Source: Streptomyces alfalfae
GTDB lineage: Bacteria; Actinomycetota; Actinomycetes; Streptomycetales; Streptomycetaceae
Reading direction: 5' to 3'
DNA length: 64,000 bases
Assembly (NCBI RefSeq): GCF_004127445.1
Contig: NZ_QEXM01000042.1
Coordinates: forward strand, 1-64,000
Shown here: positions 1 to 7,941 of the stretch, in pieces
Numbering within the stretch: position 1 is the first letter of the stretch
Layout of the letters: the number at the start of each line of letters is the position of its first letter
Notes under the pieces: model-generated
Databases searched by the model: none
Told to the model about the DNA's origin: nothing
Seen by the model: the letters and a program-made list of their open reading frames with translations, nothing else
Program-made: the position numbers and the translations under genes

Positions 1-32
1 ACTGGTACTAATAGGCCGAGGGCTTGTCCTCA
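1..32 (+). rRNA. rrl: 23S rRNA, 3' end only (partial)
   Basis: The window opens inside the last bases of a 23S rRNA: the ACTGGTACTAATAGGCCGAG stretch matches the conserved actinobacterial 23S 3' end, and a 5S rRNA follows about 85 nt later. The exact 3' processing point is estimated. The rest of the rRNA operon lies to the left of the window. Confidence 0.9.
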
Positions 33-118
33 GTTGCTCGCGTCCACTGTGTTGGTTCTGAAACCACGAACAACCCCGCGTTTGTCACAGAGCGTGGTGC
101 GGTTGACAGTTTCATAGT

Positions 119-238
119 GTTTCGGTGGTCATAGCATGAGGGAAACGCCCGGTTACATTCCGAACCCGGAAGCTAAGCCTCATAGCGCCGATGGTACTGC
201 AGGGGGGACCCTGTGGGAGAGTAGGACGCCGCCGAACT
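119..238 (+). rRNA. rrf: 5S ribosomal RNA
   Basis: A sequence of about 120 nt starts GTTTCGGTGGTCATAGC, contains CCGAACCCGGAAGCTAAGCC and ends GACGCCGCCGAAC. This is the standard Streptomyces 5S rRNA, with the two ends pairing. It is the last gene of the rRNA operon. The ends are placed to within a few bases. Confidence 0.96.
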
Positions 239-250
239 ATTTTTAGGGGA

Positions 251-283
251 AACCCCCGCACCTTTTGGTGCGGGGGTTTTCTG
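251..283 (+). terminator. Rho-independent terminator of the rRNA operon
   Basis: An inverted repeat, AACCCCCGCACC then TTTT then GGTGCGGGGGTTTT, lies 13 nt after the 5S rRNA. A strong GC stem followed by a T run is a classical intrinsic terminator; it closes the rRNA operon. Confidence 0.93.
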
Positions 284-352
284 CGTTCCGGGTCCTTTCC
301 CGTACTCGGGGTCGGCCCTCTGCTTCTGCCTTCCGGGCCGGAAAGCCGGCCG

Positions 353-1024
353 TCAGCTGGGCCGTACGAGCTTCGTGTCGTACGCCAGGATCACCGCTTG
401 CACCCGGTCCCTCGCCCCCGTCTTCGCGAGGATGCGGCCCACGTGTGTCTTCACCGTGGATTCCGCGAGGTGCAGACGCGCCGCGATCTCCGCGTTCGTC
501 CAGCCCTGGCCGATGACGGTCAGGATCTCGCGTTCGCGGTCCGTCAGGGGCGTCAGACGGGGATGGCTCGCCGGGTCGGCGGGTGCGGCGCCCGATGCCG
601 GGAGATGGCTCGCGTAGGTGTCGAGGAGGCGGCGGGTCAGGCTCGGGGCCACCACCGCGTCGCCCGAGGCGACCGCGCGGATGCCGGAGAGGAGCTCCTC
701 GGGCAGCGCGTCCTTGATGAGGAAGCCGGAGGCGCCGGCGCGCAGGCCGTCGTAGGCGTACTCGTCCAGGTCGAACGTGGTGAGGATCAGGACGCGGGTG
801 CGTTCCCCGGAGGCGACGATACGGCGCGTGGCCTCGATGCCGTCCAGGCCCGGCATGCGGATGTCCATCAGGACGACGTCCGGGTGGAGTTCGGCCGTCA
901 TGCGGACCGCCTCGCTGCCGTTGCCGGCCTCGCCCGCCACCGTCATGTCGTCCTGGCTCTCCAGGAGCATGCGGAAGCCGAAGCGCTGCATGGGCTGGTC
1001 GTCGACGATGAGCACGGTCGTCAC
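353..1024 (-). CDS. NarL/LuxR-type response regulator
   Basis: A two-domain DNA-binding response regulator of 223 aa. The receiver domain has the acidic pair at residues 8-9, the likely phosphoacceptor Asp54 in VLMDIRMPG and the conserved Lys in LIKDALPEE. The C-terminal LuxR helix-turn-helix is recognisable by LTDREREILTVIGQG and IAARLHLAESTVKTHV. I chose the GTG at 1024 because VTTVLIVDDQ is the normal beginning of this family; a longer ATG-started frame only adds an implausible basic extension. It starts 16 nt after the stop of the sensor kinase, so it is the last gene of a four-gene operon. It probably controls the ABC transporter genes at the front of the same operon. Confidence 0.93.
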   Translation of the reverse strand: MTTVLIVDDQPMQRFGFRMLLESQDDMTVAGEAGNGSEAVRMTAELHPDVVLMDIRMPGLDGIEATRRIVASGERTRVLILTTFDLDEYAYDGLRAGASGFLIKDALPEELLSGIRAVASGDAVVAPSLTRRLLDTYASHLPASGAAPADPASHPRLTPLTDREREILTVIGQGWTNAEIAARLHLAESTVKTHVGRILAKTGARDRVQAVILAYDTKLVRPS

Positions 1025-1040
1025 GGTTTCTCGTTGCCCT

Positions 1041-2297
1041 TCACGGTTTCTCGGTGTCCTTCGGGAGATGGAGGTGGACCCGCCAGCCGCCCGCCGCGTG
1101 CGGGAGCGGGCCGGCCTCAAGTGTGCCGTCGTACAACGAGGTTCGCTCGCGCATTCCGGTCAGTCCGCGGCCTTGGCCCCTGTCCCACCCCCTGTCTCGG
1201 CCGCCGCCGTCGGGCGAGGGCTGCGGCCCGCCCCTGCCCGTGTCGGTGACGGTGACCGTGACGCCTTCGTCGGCGTAGGAGACCTCGACGGTGGCGGTCG
1301 CCTCGGGGCCGCCGTGCTTGAGGGTGTTGGTCAGGGCTTCCTGGACGACGCGGTACACGGTGAGCTGCCGGCCCGCGGCCACGCTGTCGGGATGCCCGCT
1401 GACCTTGCTGCGGACCGGCAGGCCCGCCGCCCGTACGCCGTCGATGAGCCGGGCGAGGTCGGTGAGGGCGGGCTGCGGGGAGCGCTCGGCCGCCGCGGGC
1501 GCGTCGTCGCGCAGGACGTCCAGGAGGCGCCGGAGTTCGGAGAGCGCCTGGCGGCTGGTGGTGCCGATGGCTTCGAGGGCCTGGGCGGCGCGCTCGGGTG
1601 ACTTGGCGGCGGCATACGAACCGCCGTCCGCGAGGCCCGTGATGACGGACAGGTTGTGGCCGATGATGTCGTGCATCTCGCGGGCTATGCGGGTGCGTTC
1701 GGCGGCCGTGGCGAGCTGGGCCTGCTGGTCGCGCTCCACTTCGAGCTGGCGGGCGCGTTCCTCGAGGGCCCGGGTGTAGTCCTGCCGGGAGCGCACGGCG
1801 ATGCCGAGGAGCGCGACGAGGGCGTACGCCCACAGGTTGGGGATGATGCGCTGGTCCCAGCTGTCGGCGGGATAGCGGATGGTGCCCACGACCAGCGGCG
1901 CCGTCATCATGAGGCCCGCCCAGCCCAGGGTGCGCAGAGGGAGGCGCAGCGCGACGTTGAAGAGGACGGCCATCTGGATCAGGGCGGCCTGGAGCATGGC
2001 GCCGCTCCAGTTGCTGACCAGGCCCATCGCCACCATGACGGCGAGGGCAGCCATCGGGTGGCGGCGCCGCCACAGCAAGGGGACCGAGAAGCCCACGCTC
2101 ATCAGGAAGACCAGCCAGTCCGGTACGTCCGTGTCGGGCGCGGTGTTGCGCCAGCCGCCGCTCGCGTCGACGAGGGCGGCGAGGACGTAGAGAGCCGTGA
2201 CCAGGACGTCCCAGACGAGCGGGCGGCGCCTGTCGAAGGCGCGGACCCGCTGCGTCATGCGCTGGATGAGGGGCGTGAGGGGCTGCGGCTCGGTCAC
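1041..2297 (-). CDS. Sensor histidine kinase (HisKA_3 family)
   Basis: A 418-aa membrane sensor kinase. About five hydrophobic segments occupy residues 28-165, then a coiled linker, then the HisKA_3 box RIAREMHDIIGHNLSVI with phosphoacceptor His209. A HATPase domain follows (VVQEALTNTLKHG, VTVTDTGRGG). The short loops between membrane segments suggest an intramembrane-sensing kinase of the LiaS/DesK type. It lies 36 nt downstream of the ABC permease gene and directly before its response regulator. The signal is unknown; from context it could be a drug or envelope stress handled by the transporter. Confidence 0.93.
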   Translation of the reverse strand: MTEPQPLTPLIQRMTQRVRAFDRRRPLVWDVLVTALYVLAALVDASGGWRNTAPDTDVPDWLVFLMSVGFSVPLLWRRRHPMAALAVMVAMGLVSNWSGAMLQAALIQMAVLFNVALRLPLRTLGWAGLMMTAPLVVGTIRYPADSWDQRIIPNLWAYALVALLGIAVRSRQDYTRALEERARQLEVERDQQAQLATAAERTRIAREMHDIIGHNLSVITGLADGGSYAAAKSPERAAQALEAIGTTSRQALSELRRLLDVLRDDAPAAAERSPQPALTDLARLIDGVRAAGLPVRSKVSGHPDSVAAGRQLTVYRVVQEALTNTLKHGGPEATATVEVSYADEGVTVTVTDTGRGGPQPSPDGGGRDRGWDRGQGRGLTGMRERTSLYDGTLEAGPLPHAAGGWRVHLHLPKDTEKP

Positions 2298-2333
2298 GGC
2301 CTCATCCTCTCGCGCGCGGCTCTCGCCCGGTCG

Positions 2334-3167
2334 TCATACGTCGCGCCGCTTGAGCAGGACCGACGAGGCGGCGATGATCACGGCGGCCCAGAGGGCGAGG
2401 GTGAGCAGGGCCGTGCCGGGGGCGATGGTGTTCTCCACCCTGGCCACCGAACCGAGCGAGCTCGCCGCCTGGGCGGGGAAGTACCGGACGGCGGTGTCGA
2501 TGGCGTCGAGGGGAAGCATCGCGGCGATCTCGGGCAGGATGATGACCCCGCCGACGAACGCGCCGATCGCGCCGGGCACCGAGCGGAGCAGCGCGCCGAG
2601 GCCGAGCGCGATGAGGCTGAGCAGGGTCAGGGAGGCCGCGCTCGTGGTGAGCGCCGCGAGGACGCCGTCGTCGGTGAGGGTGAGTTCCTTGTCGGAGCCG
2701 GCGAGCCAGATCTGGGCGGCGAGGAACGTCACGACGTTGGTCACGAGGGACACCGCGAAGGCGACCGCGGTGAAGATGCCGGCCTTGGACCACAGGACGC
2801 TCAGGCGGGTCGGCACGGCGGTGAGCGAGGCGCGGATCATGCCCGTGGAGTACTCGCCCGCGGTGACGAGGATGCCGAGGACGGCGAGGCAGATCTGGGA
2901 GAGCTGGGTGCCGAAGAGGGTGAAGACGATCGTGTCGATCTCGGCGTCGTCGCCGTCGTAGGTGGCTCCCATGGTGATGCCGACGGCGAGGACGAGGGCG
3001 ACGCCTGCGGTGAGGGCGATCCAGGTGGAGCGGAGCGTCCACAGCTTGTGCCACTCCGAGCGCAGGACGCCCCTGGTGCTCAGCCGGTAGCCGGCGGAGG
3101 CGGTCGTGGCGGTCGTCGGGGCGGCCGAGGGCGGCGCGGGGTTCCTGGTGGGGGTGGGGCTGCTCAT
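2334..3167 (-). CDS. ABC transporter permease (ABC-2 type)
   Basis: A 277-aa membrane protein with a proline/threonine-rich N-terminus and six predicted hydrophobic spans, including TWIALTAGVALVLAVGITMG near the start and ALLTLALWAAVIIAASSVLL near the end. The GEYSTGMIRASLTAVPTR segment is typical of ABC-2 permeases related to bacitracin/lantibiotic self-protection exporters. The start ATG at 3167 overlaps the stop of the ATPase gene in an ATGA junction, so translation is coupled. It forms the membrane half of an exporter with the ATPase. The substrate cannot be told from sequence. Confidence 0.92.
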   Translation of the reverse strand: MSSPTPTRNPAPPSAAPTTATTASAGYRLSTRGVLRSEWHKLWTLRSTWIALTAGVALVLAVGITMGATYDGDDAEIDTIVFTLFGTQLSQICLAVLGILVTAGEYSTGMIRASLTAVPTRLSVLWSKAGIFTAVAFAVSLVTNVVTFLAAQIWLAGSDKELTLTDDGVLAALTTSAASLTLLSLIALGLGALLRSVPGAIGAFVGGVIILPEIAAMLPLDAIDTAVRYFPAQAASSLGSVARVENTIAPGTALLTLALWAAVIIAASSVLLKRRDV

Positions 3168-4108
3168 GCCGCGGCTCCTTCCGGCTGCGGGGCGCCCGTC
3201 GAGGCGACGTACTCGACGGAGTCCCGGGTGAGGTCCATGAACGCCTGCTCGAGGGAGGCGTTCTGCGGGGTCAGTTCGTAGAGGGGGATGCCGTGCGCGG
3301 CGGCGGTGCGGCCGATGTGCTCGGCGTCGGTGCCGCGGACGTCGAGGACGCCGGGGGTGTCGCCGGTGATGTGCACGGCGGGGGCGGCGAGCAGTTCGGC
3401 GAGGCGGCCGGCCTCGGGGGTGACGACCTTGACGGTGCCGGTGCCGGACTCGCGCACGAACCGTTCGACGGTGGTGTCCGCGAGCAGCCTGCCCCGGCCG
3501 ATGATGATCAGGTGGTCGGCGGTCAGCGCCATCTCGCTCATGAGGTGCGAGGAGACGAGGACCGTGCGGCCCTCCGCGGCCAGGGACTTGAGGAGGTTGC
3601 GGACCCACAGGACGCCCTCGGGGTCGAGGCCGTTGACCGGCTCGTCGAGGATGACCGTGGCCGGGTCGCCGAGCAGGGCGGCGGCGATGCCGAGGCGCTG
3701 GCCCATGCCGAGGGAGAAGCCCTTGACGCGCTTGCGGGCGACCTCGCTGATGCCGGCGAGGCCGAGGACGGCCTCGACGCGGCTGCGGGGGATGGAGTGG
3801 GTGTGGGCGAGCGCCATGAGGTGGTGGAAGGCGGAGCGGCCCGGGTGGACGGAGCGGGCTTCGAGGAGGGCGCCCACCTCGTGCAGGGGGGCGGGGTGGC
3901 CCGCGTACTCGCGCCCGCCGATGGTGGCGCGCCCCCGGGTGGGGGCGTCGAGGCCGAGGAGCATCCGCATGGTGGTGGACTTGCCGGCGCCGTTGGGGCC
4001 GAGGAAGCCGGTGACGGTGCCCGGCAGGACCTCGAAACCGAGGTCGTCGACGGCCTTCTTGCCGGGCTTGCCGCCGTAGTGTTTGGTCAGTCCGTATGCC
4101 CTAATCAT
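3164..4108 (-). CDS. ABC transporter ATP-binding protein
   Basis: A 314-aa nucleotide-binding subunit with Walker A GPNGAGKS at residues 37-44, signature FSLGMGQRLGIAAALLG, Walker B ATVILDEPVNGLDP and a switch His in VSSHLMSEM. The roughly 100-residue C-terminal extension is usual in the antibiotic/lantibiotic exporter (DrrA/BcrA-like) group. It is first in the operon with the permease and two-component pair. I use the ATG at 4108; a GTG at 4129 (VADSIEDM) is an alternative because the ribosome-binding site before 4108 is weak. It shares a 138-nt divergent promoter region with the acetyltransferase gene. Confidence 0.92.
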   Translation of the reverse strand: MIRAYGLTKHYGGKPGKKAVDDLGFEVLPGTVTGFLGPNGAGKSTTMRMLLGLDAPTRGRATIGGREYAGHPAPLHEVGALLEARSVHPGRSAFHHLMALAHTHSIPRSRVEAVLGLAGISEVARKRVKGFSLGMGQRLGIAAALLGDPATVILDEPVNGLDPEGVLWVRNLLKSLAAEGRTVLVSSHLMSEMALTADHLIIIGRGRLLADTTVERFVRESGTGTVKVVTPEAGRLAELLAAPAVHITGDTPGVLDVRGTDAEHIGRTAAAHGIPLYELTPQNASLEQAFMDLTRDSVEYVASTGAPQPEGAAA

Positions 4109-4246
4109 GTCTTCGATGCTGTCGGCCACGGGGGCGCGGATCGTCGGACCGGGGGCGGGACGTGGTGGCCGGGCGTAGTACCGGGGTATGACGGCGCCCC
4201 CCGAAGGACCCCGACGCGACCCGACCGCGAAACTACGATCACGGGC

Positions 4247-4810
4247 ATGGATCACGGCATGGAACACGACTGCGTCGTACGGGCCGTCCGCGCCGAGGAG
4301 TGGCCGCGGGTCAAGGAGCTGCGGCTGGCCGCGCTGCGGGACCCGGCGGCGCCGGTCGCTTTCCTGGAGACGTACGAGCAGGCGGTCGCGGAGCCCGACT
4401 CCCACTGGCGGGCGCGGGCCGCGGGGAACTCGCACGCCACGCGTGCCCGGCAGTTCGTGGCGGTGGGGCCGGGTGACCAGTGGGCGGGGTCGGCGACGGT
4501 GCTCGTCGAGGAGCCGGCGTCGCAGGACATCTTCAGCAAGGAGATCACGCGGCGGCAGGCCCACCTCGTGGGGGTCTACGTGCGGCCCGAACACCGCGGC
4601 AGCGGGGTGACGGAGGCCCTGTTCGAGGCGGCGCTCGCGTGGGCGTGGTCCCTGGAGGGGCTTGAGCGGGCGCGGCTGTACGTCCACGAGCGCAATCCGC
4701 GGGCGATGGCCTTCTACCGGCGGTTCGGCTTCGTACGCGGCGCGGGTGTCGCCCGGTTGCCGGGCGACCCCCCTGCCGAGGAGTACGAGATGGTGCTCGA
4801 CAAGCCCTGA
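4247..4810 (+). CDS. GNAT family N-acetyltransferase
   Basis: A 187-aa acetyltransferase. The acetyl-CoA binding motif A is visible as LVGVYVRPEHRGSGVTEALF and motif B as RLYVHERNPRAMAFYRRFGF. Only one GNAT domain is present; the substrate is unknown. Either ATG 4247 or ATG 4259 could start it. It is transcribed away from the ABC/two-component operon and ends 10 nt before the convergent stop of the coupling-protein-like gene. Confidence 0.88.
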   Translation: MDHGMEHDCVVRAVRAEEWPRVKELRLAALRDPAAPVAFLETYEQAVAEPDSHWRARAAGNSHATRARQFVAVGPGDQWAGSATVLVEEPASQDIFSKEITRRQAHLVGVYVRPEHRGSGVTEALFEAALAWAWSLEGLERARLYVHERNPRAMAFYRRFGFVRGAGVARLPGDPPAEEYEMVLDKP

Positions 4811-4820
4811 TACGGGGGCC

Positions 4821-6533
4821 TCAGACGAGGGGCAGTTCGCTGTCCGGCCAGCGGGATCTGCCCTGTTCGCGGGAGCGGAGCAGGGCCAGGGTCGGCAGGC
4901 CCTGGTCGGCGCCGGTCAGGAGCAGTTCGGGCAGCTGGGGCAGGGGGGCGACCGCGGCGGCGTCGTCGAGGACGAGGGTCATTGGTGGGTCGAGCCGACC
5001 GGAGGATGACCGTTCGGCCATGCGCCGGCCGTGCTCGACCACGCTGGAGGCGAGTGCCGTGAGGAGGGGCATGGCACCCGGGCCCTGGCGGGACTTGGGA
5101 TCCTCGATCGCCTCACCCACCACAAAAAGCGTGCCCCCTTCATGCACAAAGGAATCCAAAGTGAGCGCATCAGTTCGGTTTGGGGTGCACGATTCCCGTA
5201 CGTGGACGGTGAAGAGGGCCGACAGCGCGCGGGCCGTCAACTCCTGGGCGACGTCCCGTCGTTCCGGATAGGCGGTGAGGGCGGCCTCCAGTTCGCCGGC
5301 GGCCCCCGACGCGGCCCTGGGGTGCGTACGCAGGATGCGTACCGCCTCCTGGACCTGCGTGCCCTGCGACCAGCGGTGCACGTTCTTCATCGGCTTGTCG
5401 CCCACCGCGGCGGCGTGCAGGAAGCTGCGGAGCAGGAGTTCCGCCGTGTCGGCCATGGCGGCGTCGAGGCGGGCGGCCGGCCTGATCGGGGCGAGCAGGG
5501 CGGCGGCGCGCTGGGCGGCCGTGGCCTTGTCCTCGCAGCCGGAGGTGGGCGACCAGTGCATGCGGGCCGGGGTGTCGCAGAGGTGCGAGGGGTCGTACAG
5601 GAGGACCGGGCCGAGCTTCGCCCGCGCGTCCTTCGTCTCCTCCCACAGGGTGGGGTCGGAGGTCATCACCAGCGCGGCCCCCTCGGCGTCCCGCACGGCT
5701 TGCAGGGCGTGCGGCCGCCGGGCGTCGGGGCCACCGAGGACGAGGGGGGAGCGGGGGAGGGGGACGGCCGCCGCTGCCGCTGCGAGCGGAGCGGCCTCCG
5801 CCGCCGGGACGGCCTCTACGGGGGTGGCGACCGGGGCGGTGACAGGGGGCGGGGCGGCCGGCGTCTCGACGGCGGGAGCCACGGGAAAAGCGACCGGTGC
5901 CTCGGCGGCCGGGGCGGGAAGCGGGGCCTGCGGGGGAGCGACGGGGGCCCGAGTGGGACCGGCCGGGGCCTGCGCGGGACCGGCGGCCGGAGCCGCCGCA
6001 ACCGCTGAAGCCCCCGCACCCGAAGCCGCATCCGCACCCGGAACCGAACCAGCGCGCGCACTCGCACCCGCACCTGCGCCCACACCCGTGCCCGCCCCCG
6101 CGGCCCGCCGCGCCGCCGCGTCCGGGCGGCGGGCCCTGCGCACCGCGCGCCACCGCGTGAAAGTGCCCACCACGAACACGGTCAGCACGAGGAGCACCAT
6201 GAGCTGCCCGATGAACAGCCCCCAGAAGAGCCCGTACCCCGAGAGCTGTTCCGCCGGCGTCTCCGGCCAGGCGCCCGCGAGGTCCTGCGGGTTGCCGATC
6301 AAGTGGCGTACGGCGAGCGGCGTATGCCCGAAGGTCACGTTCTCCGGCCACGCGCCGTGCGCGAAGCGGCCGCCGAGACCCGTCGAGGACCAGGCGAGCA
6401 CGGTGGAGCCGAGGAGGAAGCCGAGGAGGCCGAGCAGCAGCGCGTCGGGCACCCCTCGTTCGCTCCGCGCGCCCCGGCCGGGACCGCCGTGTCCGTAGCC
6501 GCCGGAACGGCCCCGCTCCCACTCATCCCGCAT
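4821..6533 (-). CDS. VirD4/TraG-like coupling protein with degenerate nucleotide-binding site
   Basis: A 570-aa membrane protein. Two transmembrane segments (about residues 30-50 and 100-124) are followed by a 120-residue Ala/Pro/Gly-rich linker and a domain with the VirD4/TraG layout: TSDPTLWEETKDARAKLGPV, a DPSH turn, and an RSREQGRSRW end that matches the Q-x-R region of the family. At the Walker A position the sequence reads GPDARRPHAL (residues 268-277), lacking the Gly-Lys-Thr core. At Walker B it reads LVLDDAAA (residues 521-528), with Asp in place of the catalytic Glu. It probably does not hydrolyse ATP. Its start overlaps the VirB4-like gene by 11 nt, making it the last gene of the secretion-like operon. 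Confidence 0.8.
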   Translation of the reverse strand: MRDEWERGRSGGYGHGGPGRGARSERGVPDALLLGLLGFLLGSTVLAWSSTGLGGRFAHGAWPENVTFGHTPLAVRHLIGNPQDLAGAWPETPAEQLSGYGLFWGLFIGQLMVLLVLTVFVVGTFTRWRAVRRARRPDAAARRAAGAGTGVGAGAGASARAGSVPGADAASGAGASAVAAAPAAGPAQAPAGPTRAPVAPPQAPLPAPAAEAPVAFPVAPAVETPAAPPPVTAPVATPVEAVPAAEAAPLAAAAAAVPLPRSPLVLGGPDARRPHALQAVRDAEGAALVMTSDPTLWEETKDARAKLGPVLLYDPSHLCDTPARMHWSPTSGCEDKATAAQRAAALLAPIRPAARLDAAMADTAELLLRSFLHAAAVGDKPMKNVHRWSQGTQVQEAVRILRTHPRAASGAAGELEAALTAYPERRDVAQELTARALSALFTVHVRESCTPNRTDALTLDSFVHEGGTLFVVGEAIEDPKSRQGPGAMPLLTALASSVVEHGRRMAERSSSGRLDPPMTLVLDDAAAVAPLPQLPELLLTGADQGLPTLALLRSREQGRSRWPDSELPLV

Positions 6534-7911
6534 GCTGCTCCATGTACGCCGCCCGCTCCTCCGCCTCCAGCTCCGCCGCCCGCAGGGCGTCGTCGGCGAG
6601 GCGGTCGGACGACGACTCGGTCATGGCGCGGTCCGTGAAGACCAGCGGCCGTTCCGTCTCCGTGATGAGGTGCTTGACCACCTGGACGTTGCCGTTCACG
6701 TCCCAGACCGCGATGCCGGGCGTGAGGGTGGGGATGATCTCCACCGCCCACCGGGGCAGCCCGAGCACCCGTCCCGTCGCCCTCGCCTCGTCGGCCTTCT
6801 GGGCGTAGATGGTCCTGGTGGAGGCCATCTTGAGGATCGCGGCCGCCTCCTTGGCCGCGGCCCCGTCCACGACGTCGCTCAGGTGGTGGACCACCGCCAC
6901 GAACGACAGGCCGAGGCGCCGGCCGAACTTCAGCAGTCGCTGGAAGAGCTGGGCGACGAACGGGGAGTTGATGATGTGCCACGCCTCTTCGACCAGGAAG
7001 ATGCGCTTCTTGCGGTCGGGCCTGATCCAGGTGTGTTCGAGCCAGACGCCGACGATCGCCATGAGGATCGGCATGGCGATGGAGTTGCGGTCGATGTGCG
7101 AGAGGTCGAAGACGATCAGCGGGGCGTCCAGGTCGATGCCGACCGTGGTCGGGCCGTCGAACATGCCCCGCAGGTCACCGTCGACCAGGCGGTCGAGGAC
7201 CAGCGCCACGTCGAGGCCCCACGCCCGTACGTCGTCTATGGCCACGTTCATGGCCTCGGCCGACTCCGGTTCCGGGTGGCGGAGCTGCTCGACGATGTCG
7301 GTGAGGACCGGCTGCCGCTCCACGATCGTCTCGTTCACGTACGCGTGCGCGACCTTGAGCGCGAAGCCCGAGCGCTCGTCCAGGCCGTGCCCCATCGCGA
7401 CCTCGATGATCGTGCGTAGCAGCGCGAGCTGGCCGGTCGTCGTGATCGACGGGTCCAGGGGGTTCAGCCGGATGCCCATGTCCAGGGCGGCCGTCGGGTC
7501 GAGCCGGATGGGCGTTATCCCCAGCTCCTGGGCGATGAGGTTCCACTCGCCGACGCCGTCCTCGCCCTGCGCGTCCAGGACGACGACCTGCCGGTCCTTG
7601 AAGCGCAGCTGCCGCAGGACGTACGTCTTCTCCAGCGCCGACTTGCCGTTGCCCGACTCGCCGAGCACCAGCCAGTGCGGCGCGGGCAGCTGCTGCCCGT
7701 AGAGCTGGAAGGGGTCGTAGATGTACCCCTTGCCGGAGTACACCTCACGACCGATGATCACGCCCGAGTCGCCGAGGCCCGGCGCGGCCGTCGGGAGGTA
7801 GACCGCCTGGGCCTGCCCCGTCGACGTACGCACCGGAAGCCTGGTCGTCTCGACCTTCCCGAAGAGGAAGGACGTGAAGGCGTCCGTCAGGACGGTCATC
7901 GGATCCCGCAT
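6523..7911 (-). CDS. VirB4-like secretion ATPase
   Basis: A 462-aa soluble P-loop ATPase of the VirB4/TraC group. Walker A GESGNGKS is at residues 84-91 and Walker B IFLVEEAW at 304-311; a glutamine/histidine motif region reads SFVAVVHHLSDV. The N-terminal VirB4 domain seems to be supplied by the upstream SCO6880-type gene rather than by this protein, since only about 80 residues precede the P-loop. It lies 30 nt downstream of that gene. It would energise assembly or substrate transfer of the secretion-like machine at the membrane. Unlike the coupling-protein-like neighbour, its motor motifs are intact. Confidence 0.88.
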   Translation of the reverse strand: MRDPMTVLTDAFTSFLFGKVETTRLPVRTSTGQAQAVYLPTAAPGLGDSGVIIGREVYSGKGYIYDPFQLYGQQLPAPHWLVLGESGNGKSALEKTYVLRQLRFKDRQVVVLDAQGEDGVGEWNLIAQELGITPIRLDPTAALDMGIRLNPLDPSITTTGQLALLRTIIEVAMGHGLDERSGFALKVAHAYVNETIVERQPVLTDIVEQLRHPEPESAEAMNVAIDDVRAWGLDVALVLDRLVDGDLRGMFDGPTTVGIDLDAPLIVFDLSHIDRNSIAMPILMAIVGVWLEHTWIRPDRKKRIFLVEEAWHIINSPFVAQLFQRLLKFGRRLGLSFVAVVHHLSDVVDGAAAKEAAAILKMASTRTIYAQKADEARATGRVLGLPRWAVEIIPTLTPGIAVWDVNGNVQVVKHLITETERPLVFTDRAMTESSSDRLADDALRAAELEAEERAAYMEQHAG

Positions 7912-7941
7912 CGCAACAGCCTGCCTCTACGTCGATACCGT

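Noticed and set aside
1656..3281. Long plus-strand frame (541 codons) opposite the kinase and permease genes
   Set aside because: It is antisense to genes with clear motifs; its translation is Gly/Arg/Glu/Asp-rich low-complexity sequence typical of a high-GC shadow frame.
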